Positions 1-8,608 of a DNA stretch of 64,000 nt are shown here, in pieces; within the stretch, counting starts at the first letter, position 1, and each line of letters starts with the position of its first letter. The position numbers and the translations under genes are program-made. The stretch is from Bin87 sp965204685 (GTDB lineage: Bacteria > Chloroflexota > Dehalococcoidia > Lucifugimonadales > UBA3495), in contig OZ242004.1 of the NCBI GenBank assembly GCA_965204685.1, positions 2,852,001 through 2,916,000 of the forward strand, written 5' to 3'. The notes under the pieces are model-generated. The model searched no databases and was not told the origin of the DNA. It worked only from the letters and a program-made list of their open reading frames with translations.

Positions 1-54
1 AGAACCAGTGCGCCAGCCGACCCGCTCGCCTGTGGGTCGTTGGCGTGTCACCTG

Positions 55-87
55 CGTCGCGGGCGGCCTCAGGCGCGCTCCGCGACG
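55..87. other. Hairpin downstream of the HTH gene
   Basis: An 8-bp perfect stem (CGTCGCGG at 55-62 pairing with CCGCGACG at 80-87) encloses a 17-nt loop just beyond the stop codon of the leftward HTH gene. There is no T-run on either side, so it is only a possible transcript-end structure and not a clear intrinsic terminator. Confidence 0.3.
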
Positions 88-96
88 TGGCTGCGA

Positions 97-321
97 TTAG
101 TTGACCCGCTTGACTTCCAGGATTTCACCGGGAGCCAACGCCACCCGCTTGACGTTGATGCCCATCTTCAGCATCCAGTAGCCGAGCGTCGCCTTGCTGA
201 CGCCCAAGGTGTCGGCCGTTGCGGTCAGCCCCTGGTCGTTGACCAGTTCCGGGAGCAAGCGCTCGAGGGGCTGGTCGAATTCCTTTTCTACGCGAAGCAT
301 CAACTTGGTTTTGCGTGCCAT
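97..321 (-). CDS. Small helix-turn-helix protein
   Basis: A 74-residue basic protein, probably a DNA-binding regulator. Residues about 32-56 read as a helix-turn-helix: the stretch TADTLGVSKATLGYWMLKMG has the ADTLGVSKATL pattern of a recognition helix-turn-helix, followed by a short basic C-terminus. The start at 321 is preferred over a longer frame because GGAGGTG stands 5 nt upstream of the ATG. It lies alone, reading left out of an AT-rich non-coding stretch that carries many TGTAC sites and a plausible promoter, so autoregulation is an inference. I do not recognise a named family; a phage- or transposon-type repressor is possible. The coding call is firm, the function is not. Confidence 0.72.
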   Translation of the reverse strand: MARKTKLMLRVEKEFDQPLERLLPELVNDQGLTATADTLGVSKATLGYWMLKMGINVKRVALAPGEILEVKRVN

Positions 322-1121
322 GATCCACCTCCGTCGGTGTACCAATTCTTGTACATTCACCGATCAGCAGTGTAGGTACCCTGTTTTCTTGTTACCGGTG
401 TCGTTGCGACGTTACACTACTGAGCGATTTGACGATTGTCAAGCGCAACCAAAGAAAAATCCTAAAAGTTTTTTATAATCTTTTAGAACGTCCCTGGTTA
501 CGTGCCTATTTTGACATACGGCACCCCTGGACGCTAGGAAGGCGAAAACCAGATCCGGGCAATTTCCACAAATTTGGGCCTGTTTGGCGTTTCCGGACCG
601 GACCGAAGCGCTGGGTATGGAGAGAACGGGGACCCGAGCGGCGCGGTGGGGGAATAGCTGACGCTGAGATTTTGCTATCTGACCTCCCGTGCCCGAATTC
701 TCGGCGGTGTACTGCGTGAATCGAATTTTCCTACGGGGCTTTCGCTGTCCAGTCGTTACATATCCGTGTACTCACAATACATACACGTGCACTACCCAGT
801 GGTGCGATCCTGGACCATGCGCCACCTGAACATTCGGTGTATCGAGCACACGTAAATGTACTAATCTCTGCGGATTATCCAGTACACGGACGATTGCACT
901 CTCAGCAACCAGGTGTACACTCAGATTTTATAGCAGCGCTGTATTTGAATGTACAATACGCTCGATTACATTATAATTACATCGTAGCGTTTCTCGATAA
1001 GTGCGCGGTCGCATCGTGAAACGATCATTACATTTTTATGATGTAACGGGCATCGGTCGGATTAGAGCCTGTGAGCCGCTTGATCAAACCGACCGACACG
1101 GGCGCTTAGTTTCTCGGACGG
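322..1121. other. AT-rich non-coding region with a cluster of TGTAC sites
   Basis: About 800 bases hold no credible gene. They are clearly richer in A and T than the surroundings and contain eight TGTAC/GTACA pentamers (338, 350, 708, 767, 857, 882, 914 and 950), three of which are full TGTACA palindromes. Further TTACA elements lie near 411, 756 and 965. An inverted repeat TTACAT/ATGTAA (1028-1033 and 1041-1046, 7-nt spacer) and a CGGTCGG/CCGACCG pair (1052-1058 and 1089-1095) lie closest to the downstream gene. Sites of one kind at this density look like operator DNA. Confidence 0.5.
414..442 (-). promoter_or_regulatory. Putative promoter of the HTH gene
   Basis: Read leftward, TTGACA (442-437) and TAGTGT (419-414) are separated by 17 nt. 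The -35 is perfect and the -10 is weak. A GTTACAC half-site overlaps the -10, compatible with repression by a protein binding GTAC/TTACA-type sites. Confidence 0.42.
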
Positions 1122-1150
1122 TTGACACCTCTAGGCGGGCTGCCTAATCT
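1122..1150 (+). promoter_or_regulatory. Sigma-70-type promoter of the PLP dehydratase gene
   Basis: TTGACA (1122-1127) and TAATCT (1145-1150) are separated by exactly 17 nt. This predicts a transcription start near 1157 and a leader of about 40 nt before the TTG start at 1199. Confidence 0.72.
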
Positions 1151-1198
1151 TGCCGTCACCCTGCAGAGCCGCGTTGGCAGCTGGAACGGAGATTAGCC

Positions 1199-2167
1199 TT
1201 GAACATCCCTACCTTGCGCGACGTGTACCGTGCCCGCGCTACCATCAGCCCTTACTTCCCGCGCACACCGCTTACCTATTCCGCCGGGCTGAGCCAGGCA
1301 TTGGACGCGGAGGTGTACCTGAAACACGAGGAACACCTGCCGTTGGGCGCTTTCAAGGCTCGTGGCGGCATCAACCTCCTCGCCAACATGGACCCGGCGG
1401 ACCGACAGCGCGGCGTGATCACCGCCAGCAGCGGTAATCACGGTCAGTCGATTGCCAGCGCTTGCCGGGCCTTCGGGGCCAGAGCCCTGATTGGGTTGCC
1501 GGTGGATGCCAACCCCAACAAGGTCGCGTCAATGGAAGCTTTGGGTGCAGAGCTGATTTTCCACGGCGCGAACTTTGATGAGGCTCGGCGATACTGCGAA
1601 CGTCTCGCTGCGGAAGAGGGTTACCGATATGTACACCCGGTTAACGAGCCGGAACTTATCGCTGGAGTTGCCACTGCGATCCTGGAAATCATCGAAGACT
1701 TGCCCGACGTGGACGTGATGTTCCTGCCCATTGGCGGGGGCAGCGGAGTTTCGGGGGCCTGCATCGTTGCGCAAGCGCTCAATCCCGAAATCCGCGTCGT
1801 CGCGGTTCAATCTGAAGCTGCTCCTGCTGCATACCTCTCATGGCAGCAGGGTCAACTGGTGCAGGCGCCGATGCGTACCTGGGTAGAGGGAACGGCGACG
1901 GCTGAAGGCTACGAACTCCCGCAGCAGATCATGCGGCACCGTCTGCACGACTTCGTGCTGGTGAGTGAGGACGAGATTCGCCGCGCCGTGGCGATGTTGA
2001 TCGAAAAGGCGCACACCCTTGCCGAAGGAGCGGGGGCAACCGCGTTGGCCGGCGCGGTCCGTCGTGGGGACCTGGTTCGCGGGCGAAAGATTTCGATCAC
2101 CGTGAGCGGCGGCAACATCACGCTGGCGCAACTGCGCGATTGCATCGACCTCTACCTGGAGGAGTAA
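1199..2167 (+). CDS. Threonine/serine dehydratase-like PLP enzyme
   Basis: Fold-type II PLP enzyme of 322 residues, most like threonine ammonia-lyase, which deaminates threonine or serine to a 2-oxo acid. The PLP lysine is K53 in GAFKARG, the substrate/cofactor loop SSGNHGQ is at 77-83 and the phosphate-binding loop GGGSG at 179-183. There is no C-terminal ACT domain, so it resembles the short catabolic, not the isoleucine-feedback-regulated, form. Ectoine-utilisation dehydratases and serine racemases share this architecture, so the substrate is open. The start is TTG, chosen because GGAG lies 7 nt upstream and the frame begins at the family's usual N-terminus. The 3' end overlaps the convergent HypE-like gene by 16 bp. 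Confidence 0.87.
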   Translation: MNIPTLRDVYRARATISPYFPRTPLTYSAGLSQALDAEVYLKHEEHLPLGAFKARGGINLLANMDPADRQRGVITASSGNHGQSIASACRAFGARALIGLPVDANPNKVASMEALGAELIFHGANFDEARRYCERLAAEEGYRYVHPVNEPELIAGVATAILEIIEDLPDVDVMFLPIGGGSGVSGACIVAQALNPEIRVVAVQSEAAPAAYLSWQQGQLVQAPMRTWVEGTATAEGYELPQQIMRHRLHDFVLVSEDEIRRAVAMLIEKAHTLAEGAGATALAGAVRRGDLVRGRKISITVSGGNITLAQLRDCIDLYLEE

Positions 2168-3177
2168 TTGCGTTCTTCCAGGTAGCGGGCCAGTTCATCG
2201 CGCCGGAATTCAGGCAGCGTGCGTTCACCACTCCTGTCGATCAGCCACAGACCGTCCGAAGGCTCCATCATCTGCCCGATTTCCCAGCCGGTAACCCCTA
2301 CCCGGTCCAGTGCGCGCAGGGCACCCGGAACATCTCCCGCCGACATCGTCGCGATCAACGCGCCCGAGCCGAGCAGACCCAGCGGGTCGAGTCCCAATGC
2401 CGCGCAGATAGCGCCGCACTCGGGAAGCAACGGCACGCTCTCCGCTTCGGCAACCAAACCGAGGTTCGACGCCCCGGCGATTTCCCGGAGCGCCGTGATC
2501 AGCCCGCCCTCGGTGACGTCGTGCATGCTGTGTACGGCGTGTGTTTCGAATAGCGCCCGCGCCGCCGGCAAGATGCTGATTCCGGGATCGCCCAGATAGC
2601 CCGCGGCTGTTTCCAACGACTCCTTGTCGAGCCCGTGAGCCTGGAGTTCGGCCGCGTGTTCGCGCGCTAATATCGCGGTTCCCTCGATTGCCAACCCGGT
2701 GGTCACGATGATGCTGTCACCATCTTGCGCCCCACCGGTGGAAACCAAACGGGTCCGATCGGTGAGTTCACCCAACATCGTGCCCGCAACTATGGGTCGC
2801 GGGAGCCCATCGGTCACTTCGGTGTGGCCACCGATCACCGCTACCCCGATCTGGCGGCATGCTACTGCAATGTCCATGAAGATGCCGCGCGCGTCGTCAG
2901 GCGTCGCGCTGGTCGGCAACAACACGGTAGGCAAAAACCACCGCGGAGCCGCACCCGTGCACGCCACGTCGTTCGCGTTCACCTGGACCACGTACCAACC
3001 CACGCGGTCGGCGGCGAAAGTCACCGGGTCAGATTTGGCGATTAGGAGTCGATCGCCCATGTCGACCACCGCGCAGTCTTCGCCAAGCCCGGGCCCTACG
3101 AGTACCCGTGGATCGGAAGCGCCTAGGTCTGAAAGAAGATCCTCAAGGATGTCGGGAGGGAGCTTGCCTGTTTCCAA
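2152..3177 (-). CDS. AIR synthase-related (HypE-like) protein
   Basis: A 341-residue member of the PurM/HypE/SelD/ThiL superfamily, ATP-binding enzymes that activate a substrate by phosphorylation or dehydration. The N-terminal AIRS domain contains the acidic GEDCAVVD segment near residue 33 and a GGHTEVTDG segment near 120; a C-terminal AIRS_C domain follows. It lacks the C-terminal cysteine tail that true hydrogenase-maturation HypE uses, and no hydrogenase genes are nearby, so it is an orphan homologue of unknown substrate. The start is a TTG with AAGGG about 8 nt upstream. It is convergent with the dehydratase gene and overlaps it slightly. Confidence 0.8.
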   Translation of the reverse strand: METGKLPPDILEDLLSDLGASDPRVLVGPGLGEDCAVVDMGDRLLIAKSDPVTFAADRVGWYVVQVNANDVACTGAAPRWFLPTVLLPTSATPDDARGIFMDIAVACRQIGVAVIGGHTEVTDGLPRPIVAGTMLGELTDRTRLVSTGGAQDGDSIIVTTGLAIEGTAILAREHAAELQAHGLDKESLETAAGYLGDPGISILPAARALFETHAVHSMHDVTEGGLITALREIAGASNLGLVAEAESVPLLPECGAICAALGLDPLGLLGSGALIATMSAGDVPGALRALDRVGVTGWEIGQMMEPSDGLWLIDRSGERTLPEFRRDELARYLEERNYSSR

Positions 3178-3305
3178 TGCCTTTACCCTTGTCGATAGTC
3201 GATGGCCCGGACGCCCGTAACGTTACCAAGATACTCCGTCGCTAATGCGCGTGGAGCGTTGATTCTCCCGACCCATCCTCACTGATATGGTTCGGCGTTT
3301 GCGCT

Positions 3306-3366
3306 GTGCGGGCCGGATCAACCGGACATTGCATCAACCGAAAATGCGGTTTCCGGTGGCCCGCAC
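3306..3366. repeat. Nested inverted-repeat element
   Basis: Outer arms GTGCGGGCC (3306-3314) and GGCCCGCAC (3358-3366) enclose an inner AACCG/CGGTT hairpin (3336-3340 and 3347-3351). It lies in non-coding DNA upstream of the leftward HypE-like gene. No T-run follows, so a terminator is unlikely. Confidence 0.4.
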
Positions 3367-3577
3367 TGACGGTCACAGTTTCGGACGGTAGCTAACTACC
3401 CATGCGACATGCCACGCATTCAGCCGCAGCGGCCTGGGGCATAGGATAATTCGCTGCGTCGTTTGATCGGGCTCATTCTCGGCTCGGGATATCTGTAAGG
3501 ATACAGCAGATTGAGGTCCCGGATCGGTGGCGGGTGTCATCGCCATCGCATCCCACTAATCCTGACGCGTACCCGGT

Positions 3578-3667
3578 TTGCCATCGCAAAGAGCGCAACG
3601 ACGTGGCGATCTCGTTCCCGCGGCGTCTAGCGCCATGACGAGATTGCCGCGCCAACTCCTATGACAG
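3578..3667. repeat. Palindromic repeat family C, copy 1
   Basis: An imperfect palindrome whose halves carry GGCGATCTCGTTCCCG and GACGAGATTGCCGCG, ending in ATGACAG. The same element recurs at 3727-3833 and 46712-46805. It is non-coding. Confidence 0.65.
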
Positions 3668-3726
3668 TTCCAGCGTAACCGGGTGAACGCGAGCCAATCG
3701 TAAGTGTTCAGAATTCGGGGGTAGTT

Positions 3727-3833
3727 ATTGCGAGCGCAGCGCGGCAATCTCGTTGGTACAGTGGAGTCCTTCAGGGCAGACGTTGCTGCTATGGCGTCGA
3801 GATTGCCACGGCGCAAGCGCCGCGCAATGACAC
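3727..3833. repeat. Palindromic repeat family C, copy 2
   Basis: Shares the CGGCAATCTCGTT / GAGATTGCC arms and the terminal GCGCAATGACA with the copies at 3578 and 46712. The rest of the stretch from 3178 to 3873, outside this repeat, copy 1 and the nested inverted repeat, shows nothing recognisable. Confidence 0.65.
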
Positions 3834-3873
3834 TTCCCCCACAAGTCTGAACAGTTACAGCCAATCGATTTGG

Positions 3874-3901
3874 TTGCTTGGCGAATGGTACGTGCTATAA
3901 T
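3874..3901 (+). promoter_or_regulatory. Promoter of tRNA-Glu
   Basis: TTGCTT (3874-3879), a 16-nt spacer and a perfect extended -10, TGCTATAAT (3893-3901). It lies about 40 nt before the tRNA. Confidence 0.68.
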
Positions 3902-3940
3902 TCTTGAACCTCCCGTTTGGGCCGTCAATCGGGATCGTTT

Positions 3941-4017
3941 GGCGCATTCGTCTAGCGGCCCAGGACACCGCCCTCTCAAGGCGGAGATCAGGGGTTCGAA
4001 TCCCCTATGCGCCACCA
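3941..4017 (+). tRNA. tRNA-Glu (anticodon CTC)
   Basis: Cloverleaf with acceptor GGCGCAT/ATGCGCC, anticodon stem CCGCC/GGCGG enclosing loop CTCTCAA (anticodon CTC, reads GAG), T-arm AGGGGTTCGAATCCCCT, discriminator A and an encoded CCA at 4015-4017. It is preceded by an extended -10 promoter. The EamA gene begins 74 nt downstream with no terminator between them and may be cotranscribed. Confidence 0.92.
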
Positions 4018-4090
4018 AAGATTTCTCCCGCCGACGTGCTAAACCGCGTCGGCGATTTGCTTTCTCCGGCCTCCTGGCGGTGCCTGCCCA

Positions 4091-4975
4091 ATGCTGGACG
4101 CGACCACACTGTTGGCGTTAATCCTGGTGTTGGGTTCGGCCGGGGCCCACGCCACGTGGAACTTCCTGCTGAAGCGCGCACGCGATCAGGAAGTGTTTGT
4201 GTGGTGGCTGTCCGGATTCGGCGTTGTGGGCACGTGGCCAGTGGCAGCCGTATTAGCCTTCCGCACTGACTTCGAACCGGTGGGTTTGTGGTTTGTTGGG
4301 GCCTCTGCGGTAGTCCACATTTGCTACTTCCTGTTCCTGGGTCGCAGCCTGGCGCGGGCGGACTTGTCATTAGCCTACCCCATCGCGCGTGGATTCGGGC
4401 CAGGCCTGGTACCGGTGTTGGCCGTATTCACCCTGGGGGAACGAGTAACTCCCATGGCTTGGGTTGGCATCGCCTGCATTGTTGTGGGGATTTACACCAT
4501 GTCGTGGTGGGGCCGGATCCGGCTGCTTTCCGCGGAAGCCCTGGCCTCCAGTCGGGCCGGCATTGGATACGCGCTGCTCACCGGCCTCTGCATCGCTACG
4601 TACACCCTGATCGACAAGCAGGGGGTCGCATACATCAGCCCCTTCCTTTACCTGTATCTCACGACCCTGGGCGTGGCGGCGGGAATGCTGCCCTACATAC
4701 TTCGGAGTCACGGAGCCGGAGCGGTTATCTCCGAATGGAGAGGAGGGTACCGGTCGGTGGCTGCCGCCTCCCTACTGCTTTTCCTGGCGTATGGTCTGGT
4801 GCTGACGGCTATGCGCATAGCCGACGTGAGCTACGTCGCACCGGCTCGGGAGGTTGGTCTGCTCTTCGCTTTGGTCCTGGGCGCGGTTGTGCTTAAAGAA
4901 GTAATCACGCCTGGCCGGGTGGTGGGCGCTGGGATGATTGTGGTGGGGTTGGTGCTAATCAGCGTGTTCCGCTGA
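4091..4975 (+). CDS. EamA-family (DMT superfamily) transporter
   Basis: A 294-residue inner-membrane protein with about ten hydrophobic helices arranged as two EamA repeats; the drug/metabolite transporter superfamily exports or imports small metabolites. The repeats are visible as paired segments: residues about 4-145 (LARADLSLAYPIARGFGP near 95) and about 155-294 (MRIADVSYVAPAREVGLL near 238), each with the characteristic A-x-P-x-R/E turn followed by a G/E-rich helix. The substrate cannot be predicted. The start is the first ATG with the usual short N-terminus; the Shine-Dalgarno sequence is weak. It lies directly downstream of tRNA-Glu. Confidence 0.85.
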   Translation: MLDATTLLALILVLGSAGAHATWNFLLKRARDQEVFVWWLSGFGVVGTWPVAAVLAFRTDFEPVGLWFVGASAVVHICYFLFLGRSLARADLSLAYPIARGFGPGLVPVLAVFTLGERVTPMAWVGIACIVVGIYTMSWWGRIRLLSAEALASSRAGIGYALLTGLCIATYTLIDKQGVAYISPFLYLYLTTLGVAAGMLPYILRSHGAGAVISEWRGGYRSVAAASLLLFLAYGLVLTAMRIADVSYVAPAREVGLLFALVLGAVVLKEVITPGRVVGAGMIVVGLVLISVFR

Positions 4976-4992
4976 GGTCGGTTGGCAGCGGC

Positions 4993-4998
4993 TATAAT
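4993..4998 (+). promoter_or_regulatory. -10 element upstream of the nitroreductase gene
   Basis: A perfect TATAAT lies 46 nt before the start codon. No convincing -35 stands at the right distance, so this is a partial promoter call. Confidence 0.45.
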
Positions 4999-5044
4999 GG
5001 CCCCCACATCGCTTGACGCCCAAAATAGCCGGAGGAGGATTGCA

Positions 5045-5680
5045 ATGGCCGATCAATTGGACCTGTTTGAGGCGATCTACAGTCAGCGCCAGATAACTCG
5101 TTACAAGCCGGATCCGGTGCCCCAATCTGAAATCCAGAAAATGATCGACGCGGCAGTTCGCGCTCCCAACGGCGGCAATACGCAGCCTTGGGAATTCGTG
5201 GTCGTCAACGACCCGGACACGGTAAAGGCGCTCGGTGAATTGTACAAGAACACGTGGTTGGACGCCATGGGTTGGGAGCCATCGCCCACCGAGTCGCGCG
5301 TCTACCGCCACGCCCGGTACCTGGCGCACCACATGCCCGAAGTGCCGGCGATGATCGTGATATGTGCGGATCACTCGAGAGGCAGTGGGTTCCAACCTGA
5401 CCAACCCATCGAACCGGGTCGGCACGCCGCATCCGTCTGGCCGGCGATCCAAAACCTTTTCCTGGCCGGCCGGGCGCTTGGCCTGGGAACTCGCATAACC
5501 ACCGTCCTGAACCGCAAGGAAGACGAGGTCCGCGAGATCCTAGGACTTCCCGAGCACGCCGAGATGATCTGCCTGACACCGGTGGGTTATCCCCGCGGGA
5601 GTTTTGGCCCGACCAACCGACGCCCGCCATCTGAGGTGACCTCGTTCAATCGCTGGGGCTTCCGTGACTGGCACGAATAG
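5045..5680 (+). CDS. Nitroreductase-family flavoprotein
   Basis: A 211-residue member of the FMN-dependent nitroreductase family, NAD(P)H oxidoreductases acting on nitroaromatics, quinones, flavins or iodotyrosine. Family landmarks are the N-terminal SQRQITRY (13-20, phosphate-contacting arginines), PNGGNTQPW (41-49), and the C-terminal LGLPEHAEMICLTPVGYP region. The start at 5045 is set by GGAGGAGG 6-13 nt upstream; an upstream in-frame ATG has no ribosome binding site and adds residues unlike the family. A short gap separates it from the downstream amidohydrolase gene, so the two are probably an operon. Confidence 0.87.
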   Translation: MADQLDLFEAIYSQRQITRYKPDPVPQSEIQKMIDAAVRAPNGGNTQPWEFVVVNDPDTVKALGELYKNTWLDAMGWEPSPTESRVYRHARYLAHHMPEVPAMIVICADHSRGSGFQPDQPIEPGRHAASVWPAIQNLFLAGRALGLGTRITTVLNRKEDEVREILGLPEHAEMICLTPVGYPRGSFGPTNRRPPSEVTSFNRWGFRDWHE

Positions 5681-5695
5681 ACAACCGGAGATCTC

Positions 5696-7078
5696 ATGAC
5701 CGATACCCCTACCCTGAAGATCGAGGGTGTCCGCTACATCGTCACGATGGATCCGGAACGACGGATCGTTGCCGACGGGTCGGTTGTCATAATGGGGAAC
5801 CGCATCAGCCAGGTCGGCAAATCCGCCGAGCTGGCTTCCATTGTGGCCGACCAGACGATTGACGGTTCGGGGATGGTTCTGACGCCTGGTTTCATCAACG
5901 GCCACATGCACATCAGCTATGCCCACGCGGCGCGCGGTCTGTTTCCTGACGATCTGGGCGCCGAATACCTGCCCAACGTATTCCGGCTTCAGCAGGCGAT
6001 GAGCGCGGATGACGAATACGCGACCTCCATGCTGGCGATCGTCGAGTTGTTGAAATACGGGACGACCACATTCATCGACCCTGGAACAACCACCCATTTG
6101 GAACACTGCATGACCGCGTACGATCAAGCCGGCTGCCGGATTGTGATTGGCCGCAACGTGCAGGACCGCCCCAACCCGCTGAACCTGCCGGTTTACGGGA
6201 CCGATGAAGCGATACGAGAGACGGAAGATGTCGTTGCCCTGGCGGCGAGCAGAAGCAGCGAATTGGTAACCGCGTGGTCGATGCCCTTTTCAGCCGAATT
6301 CTGCACGCCGGAACTGCTGGAGGCGTGCGACCGGATTGCGTCAGATCACGCGACGCGGTCCACGTTGCATTTCACCAACGGGCCTCGCTGGATTGAAGAG
6401 TGTCGGCGAACCCATGGGTGTACTCCCACGGAATACCTCCACCGACACGGAGTGCTCAACTCGCGGATGACGCTGGCCCATAGCCTGGGGATCGGCGCGG
6501 ACGAGGCCCGGTTGATCGCAGACAAGGGAGCCGCCGTCGTGATGTGCCCCACAGCCGCGGTCAAAGGCGGGGCGGGAACGTCCTCCCACGGTTTGCTTCC
6601 GGAATTGCTGGAATTTGGCGCGACGGTGGGACTGGGCACCGATGCGGGCAACAACTCCAACCTGCTGGAAACACTGCGGTCGGTTTACCTGGCCGCCGTG
6701 TTGTATAAAGACGGGCGGCGCGACGTGGGGATGATCCCAGCGGAGACTGCGCTGGAGCTGGGCACGATCGGTGGCGCGGCCGCCCTTGGCATGGGTGATC
6801 TGATCGGATCGATTGAGCCGGGCAAGGCGGCCGACTTGGTGCTTTTCGACACGCGCCGGGCTGAATGGGGGGCTTTGCACAACCCGATCAACAGCCTGGT
6901 TTACAACGCTGATGGGCGTAGCGTGCACACGGTCATAGTCGATGGCAAGATTGTGGTGGCCGATCACCGGCCGCTGTTCGTAGATGAAGCGGCGCTGGTG
7001 GACGAGGTACAAGGCCGGGGCGAGGCTCTGTTAAAGCGGACCAGCGTGGCGTTCGCACCACGCTGGCCGGTTGTGTGA
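5696..7078 (+). CDS. Amidohydrolase-family deaminase/chlorohydrolase
   Basis: A 460-residue metal-dependent TIM-barrel hydrolase of the amidohydrolase superfamily, nearest to the SAH/MTA deaminase, guanine deaminase and TrzA/AtzA group. Visible ligands are H70 and H72 in NGHMHI, a later His in LHFTNGP, LAHSLG, and the metal-binding Asp in GLGTDAG; the small beta-sandwich is formed by the N-terminal 60 and C-terminal 80 residues (GSIEPGKAADLVLFD). The length is normal for the family. The nucleobase or triazine substrate cannot be assigned. CGGAG precedes the ATG by 6 nt. It is probably cotranscribed with the nitroreductase, 15 nt upstream. Confidence 0.88.
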   Translation: MTDTPTLKIEGVRYIVTMDPERRIVADGSVVIMGNRISQVGKSAELASIVADQTIDGSGMVLTPGFINGHMHISYAHAARGLFPDDLGAEYLPNVFRLQQAMSADDEYATSMLAIVELLKYGTTTFIDPGTTTHLEHCMTAYDQAGCRIVIGRNVQDRPNPLNLPVYGTDEAIRETEDVVALAASRSSELVTAWSMPFSAEFCTPELLEACDRIASDHATRSTLHFTNGPRWIEECRRTHGCTPTEYLHRHGVLNSRMTLAHSLGIGADEARLIADKGAAVVMCPTAAVKGGAGTSSHGLLPELLEFGATVGLGTDAGNNSNLLETLRSVYLAAVLYKDGRRDVGMIPAETALELGTIGGAAALGMGDLIGSIEPGKAADLVLFDTRRAEWGALHNPINSLVYNADGRSVHTVIVDGKIVVADHRPLFVDEAALVDEVQGRGEALLKRTSVAFAPRWPVV

Positions 7079-7093
7079 AGGCAGGAGCCGGTA

Positions 7094-8050
7094 TCAGGTC
7101 TCCTGTCCGGGTTCACCAATATCGATATCCCTCAGGATATTTTCCAGAGCCAGATCCAGGGCAGGGTCGAGATCGACGGGCTCGACGTACGGGGTGTACT
7201 GGTAGTCCAGGCGCACCTGGTCGATGATCTGCTTGGCTTCGCTGTTGGTGCGACCCAGCCGCTCCAGGTTGTCAAGGAGTTCCTGCGACTCCCGATTCCC
7301 CATCTGCTCCAGTTCCGACAGGTCCATCTCGATTTTGAAGATAGACCGGAGCCGGCGCAGGATGTCGTAGTAAGCGCGGTGGTCCTGGGTGATGCCCAGC
7401 TGGTTGTTGTTGCTGGTCATGAAGGGGTACATGGGAGCCATGGCGCCCATCCGGAACATCTGGACCTCGGGATACTGGTAGTGGGCAACGGAAACCAGAG
7501 CCATACCGATGGTCGGTCCCTGCCGGCCTCGACTGCCGTAGCTACTGAACTGGACGCCGTGACGCTCCAGTTGCTCGCGCATTTCGGGGCGGGAATAGAC
7601 GCAAGTGATGCGCCGTTCGAGATCTGGCGGCGCGGGACCGTTCACACCCTCTACGGCGACGGTCTGCTCGATTCCCAATTCCTTGATAGCCGAGAAAAAA
7701 GCCTCGGAATAGATGTCCAGTCGGTACCAGGGCTCTTCGCCCAGAAAGACGATCAGGCCGCTGCCAATTTCGTAAAAGGAATTCTGCCGCGACATGGCGA
7801 CGCTGGGCAGACCTTCGTTGAATGCCGCGGAGGGCCGGAACGCATCATGGGTGCCGGCAACCTGGAACGGATAGCACATCCGGTTGACATATTCGCTGAA
7901 TTGACCGACCTGCCGTCCCCCGTTTTTCTCGATGAGATAGCGCGGCAACCCACTGGAGATGCGGCCGCCATTGGACCATTGGCGGCGCCAACCGGCCAGC
8001 AGATAGCTGGATTCCGGTTTGTCGCTAAAGGTAAAGAGATCCTCTGGCAT
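7094..8050 (-). CDS. PAC2-family protein
   Basis: A 318-residue cytosolic protein of the PAC2 (DUF75) family, relatives of proteasome-assembly chaperone 2 that occur widely in archaea, actinobacteria and Chloroflexota. Typical features are an N-terminal segment with a hydrophobic strand (SSYLLAGW), an alternating alpha/beta core with FLGEEPWYRLDIYSEAFF, and the GMALVSVAHYQ segment near residue 200. Its bacterial role is not established. The start at 8050 is supported by GGAGGCGG upstream of the ATG; a longer frame extends to 8200 but has no ribosome binding site. It is convergent with the amidohydrolase gene and follows a small unknown gene. Confidence 0.8.
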   Translation of the reverse strand: MPEDLFTFSDKPESSYLLAGWRRQWSNGGRISSGLPRYLIEKNGGRQVGQFSEYVNRMCYPFQVAGTHDAFRPSAAFNEGLPSVAMSRQNSFYEIGSGLIVFLGEEPWYRLDIYSEAFFSAIKELGIEQTVAVEGVNGPAPPDLERRITCVYSRPEMREQLERHGVQFSSYGSRGRQGPTIGMALVSVAHYQYPEVQMFRMGAMAPMYPFMTSNNNQLGITQDHRAYYDILRRLRSIFKIEMDLSELEQMGNRESQELLDNLERLGRTNSEAKQIIDQVRLDYQYTPYVEPVDLDPALDLALENILRDIDIGEPGQET

Positions 8051-8171
8051 AGTTGACCGCCTCCGACCGCGGCTGCGACGCTGAGGTTTGGCCCAATATA
8101 ACACATCGACCGCGAGCGCCCTTCGCCGAGGCGGAGACAGGACGCTCCGGGGGATGGGGTTTCGTTCGGGC

Positions 8172-8486
8172 TCAGTTTCGCGAGAAACCGCCGCCGCCAC
8201 CTATACCACGGGTCTGCTCGTTGACCAGGAAAGTGGCGGTGTCCCGGCCGTGGACCGTTTCAAGTTCGGCGTCAAATCGCTGGCCGCCGAACTCGCCCAG
8301 CATCTCGAAGCGCCGTTCGGTGTAGACGCGGCCCTCGTACCCTTCGGCGAGGATGTCGCGCTCCGGTTCGCCGGAAAGATACATCTCGACGGCAGTGGTC
8401 ATCAGGGAGTCACGGTCCTCGCCGCTGAGGAAATTCGGCGCGCGCAGGAAGACGTAGCCCCACCGGATGCCCTGGTGCTCCATCAT
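8172..8486 (-). CDS. Hypothetical small protein
   Basis: A 104-residue acidic protein, not recognised. It has no membrane segment or known motif; the C-terminus ends in a glycine run (GIGGGGGF). Codon choice is GC-rich in third positions, like its neighbours, and the frame points the same way as the PAC2 gene 121 nt downstream. The ribosome binding site is poor and the start (tandem ATG ATG at 8486) uncertain. It could be a real upstream partner of the PAC2 protein or a chance frame in GC-rich DNA. Confidence 0.5.
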   Translation of the reverse strand: MMEHQGIRWGYVFLRAPNFLSGEDRDSLMTTAVEMYLSGEPERDILAEGYEGRVYTERRFEMLGEFGGQRFDAELETVHGRDTATFLVNEQTRGIGGGGGFSRN

Positions 8487-8608
8487 TGGGTCAGCGTCCT
8501 ATATCCGCCGGAGAATTCGGGATCGTCCACAAAGGACTGGGCATTGGCTGGGGGCCTGGGACGCGGTCCCGGCCGGCAGCGATACCGGGGGATGCACACG
8601 AGGGGAAA

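Noticed and set aside
837..1019. A 60-codon frame in the AT-rich leader
   Set aside because: No ribosome binding site, and it consists largely of TGTAC-containing DNA; better explained as regulatory sequence.
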